Shown here in pieces: positions 10,423 through 19,492 of a DNA stretch of 64,000 nucleotides. Position 1 is the first letter of the stretch. Each line of letters starts with the position of its first letter. The position numbers and the translations under genes were made by a program. This stretch comes from RPQJ01 sp963706535 (lineage in GTDB: Bacteria; Pseudomonadota; Gammaproteobacteria; Steroidobacterales; Steroidobacteraceae), in assembly GCA_963706535.1 (NCBI GenBank), contig CAVPMU010000020.1:3608-67607 (forward strand), written 5' to 3'. The notes beneath the pieces are model-generated. The model saw only the letters and a program-made list of their open reading frames with translations, did not search any database and was not told the DNA's origin.

Positions 10423-11390
10423 TCGGTGCCTTCCTGTGTCTTCCGTCGCAACTCGCCGGCAAACCGCTCCGGGCGCCAGTGTGCCTGGCCCCATTGCAGC
10501 ACTTCCGCGGCCGTTGCGCGCCGCAGCCCGGCCGGTGGCCCCTGCCCGAGGAACGCGAGCGCCGCGGTGAGCTGGGCGCCCGGCGCCGCCCCGGCGAGTC
10601 CGGGCGCATCGGTCGATTTCGAGAGCTTACGGCCGCTTTCGTCCACGGCAAGTGGGACATGCATGTACGCGGGTCGCGATAAGCCGAGTGCCTGCTGCAG
10701 CAGCAGCTGCCGCAGGGTGCTGGCCAGCAGGTCCACGCCCCGGACTATGTCCAGAATGCCCTGCTCGGCGTCGTCGACGACCACCGCGAGCTGGTAGGCG
10801 TGGAGGCCATCGCGCCGCCGCAGCACGAAATCGCCGTGCGTCTGCGCCACGTTGCCGGACTGCGGGCCCTGGGCACGGTCCACGAACCCGACGGCAAGGT
10901 CCGGCGCGCGGAAGCGCAGGGCGTGCCGTCCGGAGAAACCGGCTGGGGCACCGACGCATTCGGCGGGGTGGAACAGGTCCTCGCCCGGCGGCCGCGAGCG
11001 GTTCTGCGGCAGCGCGGCGAGCGCAGCCCGCGAACAGGTGCAGCGGCGCAGCAGGCCGAGCACCAGCAGTCGATCGATGGCGTCCTGGTAGGCATGCCGG
11101 CGGGTACTCTGGCGCAGCACTGCCCCGTCCCAGTGCAGCCCCAGCCGCTCGAGGTCGCGCAGGATGGCGTCGGCGGCACCGGCCCGCTCGCGCGGGGGAT
11201 CGATGTCCTCGATGCGCACCAGCCACTCGCCGCCATGTGCGCGGGCGTCCAGCCAGCTCGCGGCGGCCGCGACCAGGGAGCCGAAATGCAGGGGGCCACT
11301 CGGGGAGGGCGCGAAGCGTCCCCGGTAGGGACGGCGCTCTTCAGCGGTACCAGTCGTCGCGATCGCCGAACTGCTTTTCGCGCCGCTCAC
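10419..11390 (-). CDS. gluQ: Glutamyl-Q tRNA(Asp) synthetase
   Basis: GluRS paralogue that attaches glutamate to queuosine at position 34 of tRNA-Asp. It has the catalytic core (FAPSPSGPLHFGSL as the HIGH-type motif, IEDIDPPRE, and GRKLSKST as the KMSKS-type motif) and lacks the C-terminal anticodon-binding domain of true GluRS; 323 residues. Possible zinc ligands CTC with a later Cys (HPAECVG) are present. The only start found is GTG 11390, which overlaps the dksA end by about 50 bp. dksA-gluQ pairing is standard in gammaproteobacteria. Confidence 0.92.
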   Translation of the reverse strand: MSGAKSSSAIATTGTAEERRPYRGRFAPSPSGPLHFGSLVAAAASWLDARAHGGEWLVRIEDIDPPRERAGAADAILRDLERLGLHWDGAVLRQSTRRHAYQDAIDRLLVLGLLRRCTCSRAALAALPQNRSRPPGEDLFHPAECVGAPAGFSGRHALRFRAPDLAVGFVDRAQGPQSGNVAQTHGDFVLRRRDGLHAYQLAVVVDDAEQGILDIVRGVDLLASTLRQLLLQQALGLSRPAYMHVPLAVDESGRKLSKSTDAPGLAGAAPGAQLTAALAFLGQGPPAGLRRATAAEVLQWGQAHWRPERFAGELRRKTQEGTE

Positions 11391-12078
11391 GACGTTCCTG
11401 CGCCTCGACGCTCAACGTGGCGACCGGCCTGGCCTCGAGGCGCTTCACGCCGATCGGCTCGCCAGTCTCGAGGCAGAACCCGTAGCTGCCGTCCTCGATG
11501 CGCTTCAGCGCCTCGTCGATCTTGCGGATCAGCTTGCGCTCGCGATCCCGCGTGCGCAGCTCGAGGCTGAACTCGGACTCCTGCGTGGCCCGGTCGTTCG
11601 GGTCGGGGAAATTGGCCGCCTCGTCCTTCATGTGGAGCATCGTGCGGTCCACTTCCTGCATCAGGTCCTTCTTCCAGCTGCTCAGGATCGTGCGGAAATG
11701 CTCGAGCTGCTCCTTGCTCATGTACTCCTCGCCCTTGCGGACGATGTACGGCTGGACGTTGCGCGGTCCCGAAAGCAGGCTCGCCCCGGCCTCGAGGGTC
11801 TCGGCTTCTTCCGGCGCGGCCACCGGCTGTGCGACCAGCCTGGCCGGCGCCGCGGGCCTCGCGTGGTGGGCGGCCTTGGCGGCCGGCCTCGCCGGAGCCT
11901 TGTGAGCGGCCGCCTTGCGCGGGGCGGCCTTGGCCTTGGCCACAGGCTTGACGACGGACCTGGCGGCGGGCTTGACGGCCGGCTTGGCGACGGGCTTGAC
12001 GGCGGTCCTGGCGGCAGGCCTGGCAGAAACAGTCTTCCTGGCCGCGGTCGGCTTGCCAGACGGTTTCTTTGCGGTCAT
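11341..12078 (-). CDS. dksA: RNA polymerase-binding transcription factor DksA with long Lys/Ala/Pro-rich N-terminal tail
   Basis: DksA inserts a coiled coil into the RNA polymerase secondary channel and works with ppGpp in stringent control. From ATG 12078 the product is 245 residues. Residues 1-100 form a low-complexity tail of KPAAK/KPVAKP repeats resembling histone H1 or Pseudomonas AlgP. The DksA core follows: YMSKEQLEHFRTIL, coiled coil with the tip segment DPNDRATQESEFSLELR, and the C-terminal region YGFCLETGEPIGVKRLEARP. Of the four zinc-finger cysteines only the first is present; the others are Thr, Ser and Ala, so this is the zinc-independent form. The tail is unusual in length; E. 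coli DksA has 151 residues. A strong promoter lies just upstream. Confidence 0.93.
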   Translation of the reverse strand: MTAKKPSGKPTAARKTVSARPAARTAVKPVAKPAVKPAARSVVKPVAKAKAAPRKAAAHKAPARPAAKAAHHARPAAPARLVAQPVAAPEEAETLEAGASLLSGPRNVQPYIVRKGEEYMSKEQLEHFRTILSSWKKDLMQEVDRTMLHMKDEAANFPDPNDRATQESEFSLELRTRDRERKLIRKIDEALKRIEDGSYGFCLETGEPIGVKRLEARPVATLSVEAQERRERREKQFGDRDDWYR

Positions 12079-12111
12079 CTCGGACTCCGGGGACTCAGCG
12101 AAGGACGCGGG

Positions 12112-12139
12112 ATTATACAGACCGAGCGCCCACGGTCCA
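12112..12139 (-). promoter_or_regulatory. Sigma-70 promoter for dksA
   Basis: On the minus strand, TGGACC (12134-12139) and a perfect TATAAT (12112-12117) with a 16-bp spacer, 33 bp before the dksA ATG. The region is shared with the divergent smc gene. Confidence 0.7.
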
Positions 12140-12221
12140 CTCGTTCGCAGTGCTGTGAGGCGGGTCACTTTCTTTTAAACTCCGCGCACCTCCTTCCTGG
12201 CCCCTTTCCCGCGGGTGAACG

Positions 12222-15200
12222 ATGCGCCTGACCAAGATCAAGCTGGCCGGATTCAAGTCCTTCGTGGACCCCACGGCCGTCAGTTTCCCGAGCAGCCTGG
12301 TCGGCGTGGTGGGTCCCAACGGTTGCGGCAAGTCGAACATCATCGACGCCGTGCGCTGGGTCATGGGCGAGATCTCCGCCAAGCACCTGCGCGGCGACTC
12401 GATGGCAGACGTGATCTTCAACGGTTCCGCGTCGCGCAAGCCGGTCGGCAACGCCTCCGTCGAACTCGTGTTCGACAATTCCGACGGCAAGCTCGGCGGC
12501 GAGTACGCCAACTACGCCGAGGTCTCGCTCAAGCGCCTGGTGTCGCGCGACGGAACCTCGTCGTATTTCCTGAACGGGGTGCGATGCCGGCGCAAGGACA
12601 TCACCCAGCTGTTCCTCGGCACGGGCCTCGGCTCGCGCAGCTACGCGATCATCGAGCAGAACATGATTTCGCGCGTCATCGAGGCCAAGGCCGACGAGAT
12701 GCGCGCGTTCCTCGAGGAGGCCGCCGGCATCTCGCGCTACAAGGAGCGGCGGCGCGAGACCGAGAACCGCATCGGCCACACGCGCGAGAACCTCGCGCGC
12801 CTCTCGGACCTGCGCGACGAGGTCGAGAAGCAGCTGCGCCACCTGCAGCGCCAGGCCGCCACCGCGCGGCGCTACCAGGCGCTCAAGCAGGAAGAGCGCC
12901 AGCTGCACGCCGAGCTGCTCGCGCTCAGGCTGCGCGAGGTCGAGTCCGAGGCCGGCGCGCGCCAGGCGATCATGTCGGAGCGCGACCTCGCGCTGCAGGC
13001 GGCGCTGGCCGAGCAGCGCTCGCTCGAGGCCGCGATCGAGCGGGCGCGCCAGGACCACGACGCGCGCGCGCAGGTGCTGTCCGAGGTGCAGGGCCGCTAC
13101 TACCAGGTCGGCGCCGAGATCTCGCGCACCGGGCAGGCGATCGAGCACGCGCGCGAGATCCGCAGCCGGCAGCGCCAGGAACTCGAGCAGGTCGGCAACG
13201 GGCTGCAGGAGGCCGGCGTGCACCGCGTGCGCGACCTCGAGCAGGCCGCGTCGCTCGAGGCGGCGCTCGCCGAACTCGGGCCGGGCCTCGAGACTGCCCG
13301 CCTCGCGGAGGAGGCCGCGGCCGCCGAACTCGCCACGGCGGAAGCGGCGATGCACGCGTGGCAGGAGCGCTGGGAGGGCTTCAACCAGTCGCTGCGTGCG
13401 GCGTCCTCGTCGGCCGAGGCCGAGCGGGCCCGCCTCGAGGAAATGGACAACCAGCTGCGCCGACTGATGGCACAACGCGAGCGGGCCGGGCAGGAGCACG
13501 CGACGCTCGCGGCCGCCGACGTTGCCGCGACACTGGCCGGCATCGAGAGCTCCGAGACGACCGCGCGCGCCAGTGTCGATGCGGCCCGGCAACGCGTCGA
13601 AGAGCTGCGCGCCTCGCTGCAGAGCGAGCGCACGCGCGAGCGTGAACTCGCCGAGGCCGCGCAGGCCGCGCGGCGCGAGACCCAGGACATCGAGGGCCGC
13701 ATCGTCTCGCTCGAGGCGCTGCAGCGCGCCGCGCTGGGCCAGGGGCAGGGCAAGGTGGTCGACTGGCTGCAGTCGCGCGGCCTCGAGCGCCGTCCGCGTC
13801 TCGCACAGCAGCTGTCCGTGGACGCGGGCTGGGAGCGGGCCGTCGAGACCGTGCTCGGCGCCTACCTCGAGGCCGTCTGCGTCGAATCCATCGACGACGT
13901 GGCCGGGACGCTCGAGAGCCTGTCGTCCGGCACGGTGACGTTCTTCGCCGGTGGCGGGGGCACGCCCGCGGGTGGACACGGGGCGGACGCGCTGCGTTCG
14001 CGGGTGCGCGGGCCCGCCGGCCTCGATGCGCTGTTCGAGGGCATCGTCGCCACCGAGACGCTCGCCGAAGCGCTCACGACGCGGACCCGGCTGCGGGCGG
14101 GCCAGTCGGTCATCACCCGGGACGGCATCTGGATCGGCCCGGACTGGTTGCGCGTGAGCCGCGACCGCGACGCGCACGAAGGCGTCATCGAGCGCGAGCA
14201 GGAGCTGCGACGGCAGCGTACCGGACTCGAGACCCAGCAGGCGCGCCAGCGCAGCCTCGACGAGGAACTCGACGCGCTGCGCCACCGCGTCCGCGACCTC
14301 GAGGACCGCATCGCGGACGAGCAGGCGCAGCTGTCGCGCGGCAGCGCGGAGCACATGAACCTGCGCTCGCAGCTCGACGGCCTGCGCGCCCGTGCCGAGC
14401 AGCGCAGCGCGCGCATGCAGCAGCTCGCGGGCGAGTTGAGCGAGGTCGAGGGTGCGCTCGAGGTCGCGAACGCCGGCAACCGCTCCGCACGCGCCAGGCT
14501 CGAGGAAGCCGTGGGCAGGATGGCCGAACTGGAGGAGAGCCGCCGCGCGCTCGAATCCGAGCGCGACACGCTGCGCCAGTCCCTGGCGGACGCCCGGGCG
14601 AAGGCCGAAGGCCAGCGCGCAGCGGCCCGTGAGACCGCGATCCGCGTCGAATCGCGACGCAGCAGCCACCAGTCGCTGCTCGCGGGGCTGGCACGCCTCG
14701 ACGGGCAGATCCGCCAGTTCGAATCGCGTCGCGCCGACCTCGAGGCCGAGTTGCAGTCGGGCGAGAGCGTGGAGGCGGAGCTGAAGGGCGTGCTGGAGCG
14801 CGCCCTGCAGGATCGCATCGCGGTCGAGCAGGAACTCGCCGAGGCGCGACGCGGCATGGAGGCGCTCGACGCCAGCCTGCGCGAACTCGACGAGCGCCGC
14901 ATGGGCGCCGAGTCGGCCGTGCAGGATGCGCGCGACCTGCTCGAGAACGTGAAGTTCTCCGTGCAGGAGCTGCGGGTGCGGCGCGAGTCGCTGCTCGAGC
15001 AGTTCGCCACGACGCGGCTCGAGCTCGCGGAGGTCGCCGCCGCGCTGGTGGAGGACGCCAGCGTCACGACCTGGGAACAGCGCCTCGCCGAGGCCGGCGA
15101 GAAGATCGAGCGACTCGGCCAGGTGAACCTCGCCGCCATCGACGAGTTCCGCGAGCAGTCCGAGCGCAAGGAATACCTCGACCGGCAGTTCGCGGACCTG

Positions 15201-15728
15201 AACGATGCGCTCGCCACGCTCGAGGACGCGATGCGCAAGATCGACCGCGAGACGCGCAGCCGCTTCCAGGATACCTTCGACCGTGTCAACGCCGGCCTGA
15301 AGGAGAAGTTCCCGCGCCTGTTCGGCGGCGGCCATGCCTATCTCGAACTGGTCGGCGACGACGTGCTCGAGGCGGGCGTGGCGATCATGGCGCGCCCGCC
15401 GGGCAAGCGGAACAGCTCGATCAGCCAGCTGTCGGGCGGCGAGAAGGCGCTCACCGCCGTCGCGCTGGTGTTCTCGATCTTCGAGCTCAACCCGGCGCCG
15501 TTCTGCCTGCTCGACGAGGTGGACGCGCCGCTCGACGAGAACAACGTCGGCCGCTTCTGCGACATCGTTCGCGAGATGTCGAGTCGCGTGCAGTTCATCT
15601 TCGTCACGCACAACAAGTCGACCATGGAACTCGCCAACCAGCTGCTCGGCGTGACCATGAACGAGCCGGGCGTCTCGCGGTTGGTCGCCGTGGACGTCGA
15701 GGAAGCGATGCGCATGGCGGCGAGCTGA
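12222..15728 (+). CDS. smc: Chromosome segregation protein SMC
   Basis: Condensin ATPase that organises and segregates the chromosome. 1168 residues: Walker A GPNGCGKS at 31-38, two long coiled coils rich in Glu/Arg/Leu (about 170-500 and 660-1000) flanking the hinge (about 500-650, including the glycine cluster GGGGTPAGGHG), the C-terminal LSGGEK signature from residue 1070 and Walker B LLDEVDAPLDE around 1098. Full length. SMC rather than MukBEF argues against enteric relatives. scpA and scpB are not in the window. It is divergent from dksA and followed by zipA after 9 bp. Confidence 0.97.
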   Translation: MRLTKIKLAGFKSFVDPTAVSFPSSLVGVVGPNGCGKSNIIDAVRWVMGEISAKHLRGDSMADVIFNGSASRKPVGNASVELVFDNSDGKLGGEYANYAEVSLKRLVSRDGTSSYFLNGVRCRRKDITQLFLGTGLGSRSYAIIEQNMISRVIEAKADEMRAFLEEAAGISRYKERRRETENRIGHTRENLARLSDLRDEVEKQLRHLQRQAATARRYQALKQEERQLHAELLALRLREVESEAGARQAIMSERDLALQAALAEQRSLEAAIERARQDHDARAQVLSEVQGRYYQVGAEISRTGQAIEHAREIRSRQRQELEQVGNGLQEAGVHRVRDLEQAASLEAALAELGPGLETARLAEEAAAAELATAEAAMHAWQERWEGFNQSLRAASSSAEAERARLEEMDNQLRRLMAQRERAGQEHATLAAADVAATLAGIESSETTARASVDAARQRVEELRASLQSERTRERELAEAAQAARRETQDIEGRIVSLEALQRAALGQGQGKVVDWLQSRGLERRPRLAQQLSVDAGWERAVETVLGAYLEAVCVESIDDVAGTLESLSSGTVTFFAGGGGTPAGGHGADALRSRVRGPAGLDALFEGIVATETLAEALTTRTRLRAGQSVITRDGIWIGPDWLRVSRDRDAHEGVIEREQELRRQRTGLETQQARQRSLDEELDALRHRVRDLEDRIADEQAQLSRGSAEHMNLRSQLDGLRARAEQRSARMQQLAGELSEVEGALEVANAGNRSARARLEEAVGRMAELEESRRALESERDTLRQSLADARAKAEGQRAAARETAIRVESRRSSHQSLLAGLARLDGQIRQFESRRADLEAELQSGESVEAELKGVLERALQDRIAVEQELAEARRGMEALDASLRELDERRMGAESAVQDARDLLENVKFSVQELRVRRESLLEQFATTRLELAEVAAALVEDASVTTWEQRLAEAGEKIERLGQVNLAAIDEFREQSERKEYLDRQFADLNDALATLEDAMRKIDRETRSRFQDTFDRVNAGLKEKFPRLFGGGHAYLELVGDDVLEAGVAIMARPPGKRNSSISQLSGGEKALTAVALVFSIFELNPAPFCLLDEVDAPLDENNVGRFCDIVREMSSRVQFIFVTHNKSTMELANQLLGVTMNEPGVSRLVAVDVEEAMRMAAS

Positions 15729-15737
15729 CGAGGTCAC

Positions 15738-16496
15738 ATGACGGAACTGCGCTGGATCCTGCTCGTCGCCGGCATCGCGCTGCTGGTCGGCCTGTACTTG
15801 TGGGACACCCGTTCGCGGCGGCGCTCGGCGGCACCCGAGATCGAGCGAGCGGCGCGATTCGAGCCCGCGCCCGCCTCGGTGCCGCCGCCGACGCCTGCTC
15901 CTGCGCCTGCGGAAAACGCGCGTGTCGAGCCGCCGGTATGGCTGGACGAGGAATCACCCCCGCCAGTGGTCCGGGCTACCCAGCGTCGCGAGCCCACGCT
16001 GGCGCGCGAGGTCGCGCCCGAGCCACCGGCGCCCGAAGAGCCGAGGATCGAGGAGGAGCCGGAGGCGAAGTCGCAGAAGATCGTCGCCGTACGCATCATG
16101 GCGAGGTCCGGCGAGCGCTTCGAGGGCGCCCAGTTGCTCGACGCACTGCGGGCCGAAGGGCTCGAGTTCGGCCGTTACGACATCTTCCACCGGCTCGATC
16201 CGGCCGGACGCCCGGTATTCAGCATGGCGAGCCTCGTGGAACCCGGCACCTTCGATCCGCGGGCCATGCCCGGCAGCGCCTATCCCGGCATCGCGGCCTT
16301 CGCCGTGCTGCCGGGACCGGTCTCCGCACAGCAGGCATTCGAGGAACTGCTCGCGACCGCCCATACGCTGGCCGGCCGGCTCGGCGGCCTGCTGCAGGAT
16401 GACCGCGGCGCGTCATTGAGCATGCAGCGCATCACGGCCCTGCACGAGGAGTTGCGGGAGTTCGACCGGGCCCGCCACGCGCGTCCGGGCCACTGA
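15738..16496 (+). CDS. zipA: Cell division protein ZipA
   Basis: Inner-membrane anchor that tethers FtsZ at the division site. 252 residues: N-terminal membrane helix (WILLVAGIALLVGLYLW, about 6-22), a charged then Pro/Ala/Glu-rich flexible linker (about 30-112), and a C-terminal FtsZ-binding ZipA_C domain (KIVAVRIMARSGERFEGAQLL, EFGRYDIFHRLD, FSMASLVEPGTFD). Position between smc and ligA is the conserved order in xanthomonads and pseudomonads, which supports the assignment. Confidence 0.92.
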   Translation: MTELRWILLVAGIALLVGLYLWDTRSRRRSAAPEIERAARFEPAPASVPPPTPAPAPAENARVEPPVWLDEESPPPVVRATQRREPTLAREVAPEPPAPEEPRIEEEPEAKSQKIVAVRIMARSGERFEGAQLLDALRAEGLEFGRYDIFHRLDPAGRPVFSMASLVEPGTFDPRAMPGSAYPGIAAFAVLPGPVSAQQAFEELLATAHTLAGRLGGLLQDDRGASLSMQRITALHEELREFDRARHARPGH

Positions 16497-16508
16497 CGGA
16501 CGGCGGCC

Positions 16509-18536
16509 GTGGGCGACCGCGCAGACTCGAAACGCATCCGCGAGCTGCGCGAGCAGATCGAGCACCACAACTACCGCTACTACGTCCTCGACGACCCCGA
16601 GATCTCCGACGCGCGCTACGACGCGCTGCTGCGCGAACTCGAGACGCTGGAGGCCGCGCACCCCGATCTCGTCACGGCCGATTCCCCGACGCAGCGGGTA
16701 GGCGCAGCGGGCGACCGGCAGTTCGCCGCCGTCGAGCATGCCGTGCCGATGCTTTCGCTCGAGAATGGCTTCAGCGAGCAGGACGTGCTCGACTTCGATC
16801 GTCGCGCGCGTGAGCGGCTCGACGTCGAGGCCATCGAATATTCCGCCGAGCCCAAGATCGACGGCCTCGCCATCAGCCTGCGCTACGAGGCCGGCCGGCT
16901 GGTGCAGGCCGCGACGCGCGGGGACGGCACCCGGGGCGAGGACGTCACGGCGAACGTACGCGCCATCCGCTCCGTGCCGCTCGCGCTGCTCGGGAACGCC
17001 GCGCCTGCCGTCCTCGAAGTGCGCGGCGAGGTCTTCATGACGCGCAAGTCCTTCGAGCGATTGAACCGGCGCGCGGCGGAGCAGGGCGAGAAGACCTTTT
17101 CCAACCCGCGCAACGCAGCGGCGGGCAGCCTCCGCCAGCTCGATCCCCGCATCACGGCGGGCCGGTCGCTGGACCTGTTCTTCTACGGGGTGGGCGCGAC
17201 GGAGGGCTGGACGATGCCGCGGCGCCACGGCGGGGTGCTCGCCGCGCTGCGCGGGTTCGGGCTCAGGACCTGCCCGGAGATCGAAGTCGTGGCGGGCGTG
17301 CAGGGCTGCCTCGAGTACTACGAGCGCATCGGCCGCGAGCGCGACGCGCTCGGCTACGACATCGACGGCGTCGTCTACAAGGTGGACCGGCTCGACTGGC
17401 AGCGCGACCTCGGCTTCGTCGCCCGCGCGCCGCGCTGGGCACTGGCACACAAGTTCCCGGCCCAGGAGGAGACGACGACCGTGCGCGACGTCGAGTTCCA
17501 GGTCGGCCGCACCGGGGCGCTGACGCCCGTCGCGCGGCTCGAGCCGGTGTTCGTCGGCGGCGTGACGGTGAGCAACGTGACGCTGCACAACATGGACGAG
17601 CTCGCGCGCAAGGACGTGCGCATCGGCGACACGGTGGTGGTGCGCCGCGCGGGGGACGTGATCCCCGAGGTCGTGCGTGTCGTCACCGACCTGCGTCCGC
17701 GCGGTGCACGGGTCGTCGAGCTGCCCGAGCGCTGCCCGGTGTGCGGCTCGCACGTCACGCGGGCCGAGGGCGAGGCGGTGGCGCGCTGCACCGGCGGACT
17801 CGTCTGCCAGGCGCAGCGCCGCGAAGCCATTCGCCACTTCGCGTCGCGCCGCGCGATGGACATCGAGGGCCTCGGCGACAAGCTGATCGAGCAACTGGTG
17901 GAGGCAGGTCGCGTCACGACGCCCGCTGACCTGTACACGCTCGGGGCCGAGGAACTCGCCGGTCTCGAGCGCATGGGCGCGAAGTCCGCCGCCAACCTGG
18001 TCGCGGCGCTCGCTCGCAGCAAGCGCACGACACTCGCGCGCTTCCTGTTCGCGCTCGGCATCCGCGACGTGGGGGAGGCGACGGCACTCGTGCTCGCCGA
18101 GCATTTCGGCAACCTCGCGGCGCTCGAGTCCGCGACACTCGAGGAGCTCCAGCAGGTACGCGACGTGGGCCCGGTGGTCGCGGCGCACTTGCACGATTTC
18201 TTCGCCGAACCGCGCAACCGGGCCGTGATCGCCGAACTGCGACGGCAGGGCGTCAGCTGGCCGGAAGGCGAGCGCACGCGCGCCGCAAGCGGCGGACCGC
18301 TCGAGGGGGAAATCGTCGTCATCACCGGCACGCTCGCCTCCATGACCCGGGACGGCGCACGCGACGCTGCGCGGGCCGCCGGCGCCACGGTGACCGATTC
18401 GGTGTCGCGCAAGACCACGCTGCTGGTGGTCGGCGCCGAAGCGGGCTCGAAGCTGCGCAAGGCGCAGGAGCTCGGCGTGACCGTGATCGATGAGGACGAG
18501 TTCGTGCGACGGCTGCACGGGACCGCCCGCCCGTGA
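16509..18536 (+). CDS. ligA: NAD-dependent DNA ligase LigA
   Basis: Seals nicks in replication and repair using NAD. 675 residues in the usual order: Ia domain (LREQIEHHNYRYYVLDDPEISDA), adenylation domain with nucleophile Lys116 in KIDG, an OB-fold (VGRTGALTPVARLEPV), a four-Cys zinc finger (CPVCGSHVTRAEG...ARCTGGLVC; ligands CPVC and later Cys), helix-hairpin-helix repeats, and the C-terminal BRCT domain (EGEIVVITGTLASMTRDGA). GTG 16509 is 12 bp after zipA. Its stop overlaps the start of the next gene. Confidence 0.97.
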   Translation: MGDRADSKRIRELREQIEHHNYRYYVLDDPEISDARYDALLRELETLEAAHPDLVTADSPTQRVGAAGDRQFAAVEHAVPMLSLENGFSEQDVLDFDRRARERLDVEAIEYSAEPKIDGLAISLRYEAGRLVQAATRGDGTRGEDVTANVRAIRSVPLALLGNAAPAVLEVRGEVFMTRKSFERLNRRAAEQGEKTFSNPRNAAAGSLRQLDPRITAGRSLDLFFYGVGATEGWTMPRRHGGVLAALRGFGLRTCPEIEVVAGVQGCLEYYERIGRERDALGYDIDGVVYKVDRLDWQRDLGFVARAPRWALAHKFPAQEETTTVRDVEFQVGRTGALTPVARLEPVFVGGVTVSNVTLHNMDELARKDVRIGDTVVVRRAGDVIPEVVRVVTDLRPRGARVVELPERCPVCGSHVTRAEGEAVARCTGGLVCQAQRREAIRHFASRRAMDIEGLGDKLIEQLVEAGRVTTPADLYTLGAEELAGLERMGAKSAANLVAALARSKRTTLARFLFALGIRDVGEATALVLAEHFGNLAALESATLEELQQVRDVGPVVAAHLHDFFAEPRNRAVIAELRRQGVSWPEGERTRAASGGPLEGEIVVITGTLASMTRDGARDAARAAGATVTDSVSRKTTLLVVGAEAGSKLRKAQELGVTVIDEDEFVRRLHGTARP

Positions 18537-19492
18537 CGGAGCGCAGCGGTGTCTCCCTCGCTGGCGGCCTGCCCGGCTACGCGCTGCGCCGCTTGCTCGG
18601 GCTCGTGCCGACCCTGTTCCTCATCGTCACCGCCGCATTCTTCCTGATGCGACTCGCACCGGGCGGGCCGTTCGACGAGGAACAGGCCGTGCCGGCGGAA
18701 GTCACGGCCAACCTGCAGGCGGCCTATGGGCTCGACCAGCCCGTGCACGTGCAATACGGGCGGTACCTCGCGGGACTGCTGCGTGGCGACCTCGGCCCGT
18801 CGTTCAGGATGAAGGACTTCACCGTGGCGGAACTCATCGCCCGCGGCCTGCCGGTCACGCTCGGCATCGGCGCCGCGGCGCTGCTGGCGGCACTCAGCAT
18901 AGGCGTGCCGCTCGGGCTGCTCACCGCGCGCCGGCAGAACGGCTGGGTCGACCACGCGGTGATGGGCGTGGCGCTCGCCGGCATCGCCGTGCCGAATTTC
19001 GTCGTGGCGCCGGTGCTGGCGCTCGCCTTCGGCATCGGCCTGGGCTGGTTGCCCGTGGCGGGCTGGGAGCCCGGCAGCCTGCGCCACATGGTGCTGCCGG
19101 TGGCCACGCTCGCGCTGCCGTTCATCGCGTACGTGGCGCGCCTCACCCGTGGCAGCCTGCTCGAGGTGCTGCAGGCGCCGTACATCCGCACCGCGCGGGC
19201 CAAGGGCCTCGGCGCGGCCGCCATCCTCCGCCGCCATGCGCTCAAGCCCACGCTACTGCCGGTCGTGAGTTTCATGGGCCCGGCGGCGGCCGGGCTGCTC
19301 ACCGGGTCGCTGGTGGTCGAGCAGGTGTTCGGCCTGCCGGGCGTCGGCCGCTACTTCGTGCAGGGCGCCATCAACCGCGACTACACGCTCGTCATGGGCA
19401 TGGTGATCTTCTACGCCGCGCTGGTGCTGCTGCTGAACCTGCTGGTCGACCTGTTGTACGGCTGGCTCGATCCACGGATCCGTCATGGCTGA
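18533..19492 (+). CDS. Peptide ABC transporter permease, OppB/DppB type
   Basis: Membrane subunit of a dipeptide/oligopeptide importer. 319 residues with an N-terminal helix (LLGLVPTLFLIVTAAFFLMRLAPGG is characteristic of OppB) and the binding-protein-dependent transport domain carrying the EAA-type loop (YIRTARAKGLGAAAILRRHALKP) that docks on the ATPase. Five to six helices are evident. Start GTG 18533 overlaps the ligA stop; the stop overlaps the second permease. Close in length to E. coli OppB (306). Confidence 0.9.
   Translation: MTERSGVSLAGGLPGYALRRLLGLVPTLFLIVTAAFFLMRLAPGGPFDEEQAVPAEVTANLQAAYGLDQPVHVQYGRYLAGLLRGDLGPSFRMKDFTVAELIARGLPVTLGIGAAALLAALSIGVPLGLLTARRQNGWVDHAVMGVALAGIAVPNFVVAPVLALAFGIGLGWLPVAGWEPGSLRHMVLPVATLALPFIAYVARLTRGSLLEVLQAPYIRTARAKGLGAAAILRRHALKPTLLPVVSFMGPAAAGLLTGSLVVEQVFGLPGVGRYFVQGAINRDYTLVMGMVIFYAALVLLLNLLVDLLYGWLDPRIRHG

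Noticed and set aside
12222..15728. MukB or a Rad50/SbcC-type ATPase
   Set aside because: Hinge, signature LSGGEK and Walker B fit bacterial SMC; order smc-zipA-ligA supports it.
12165..15737. 1190-codon minus-strand open frame opposite smc
   Set aside because: Antisense to a complete SMC; no motifs, no ribosome site.
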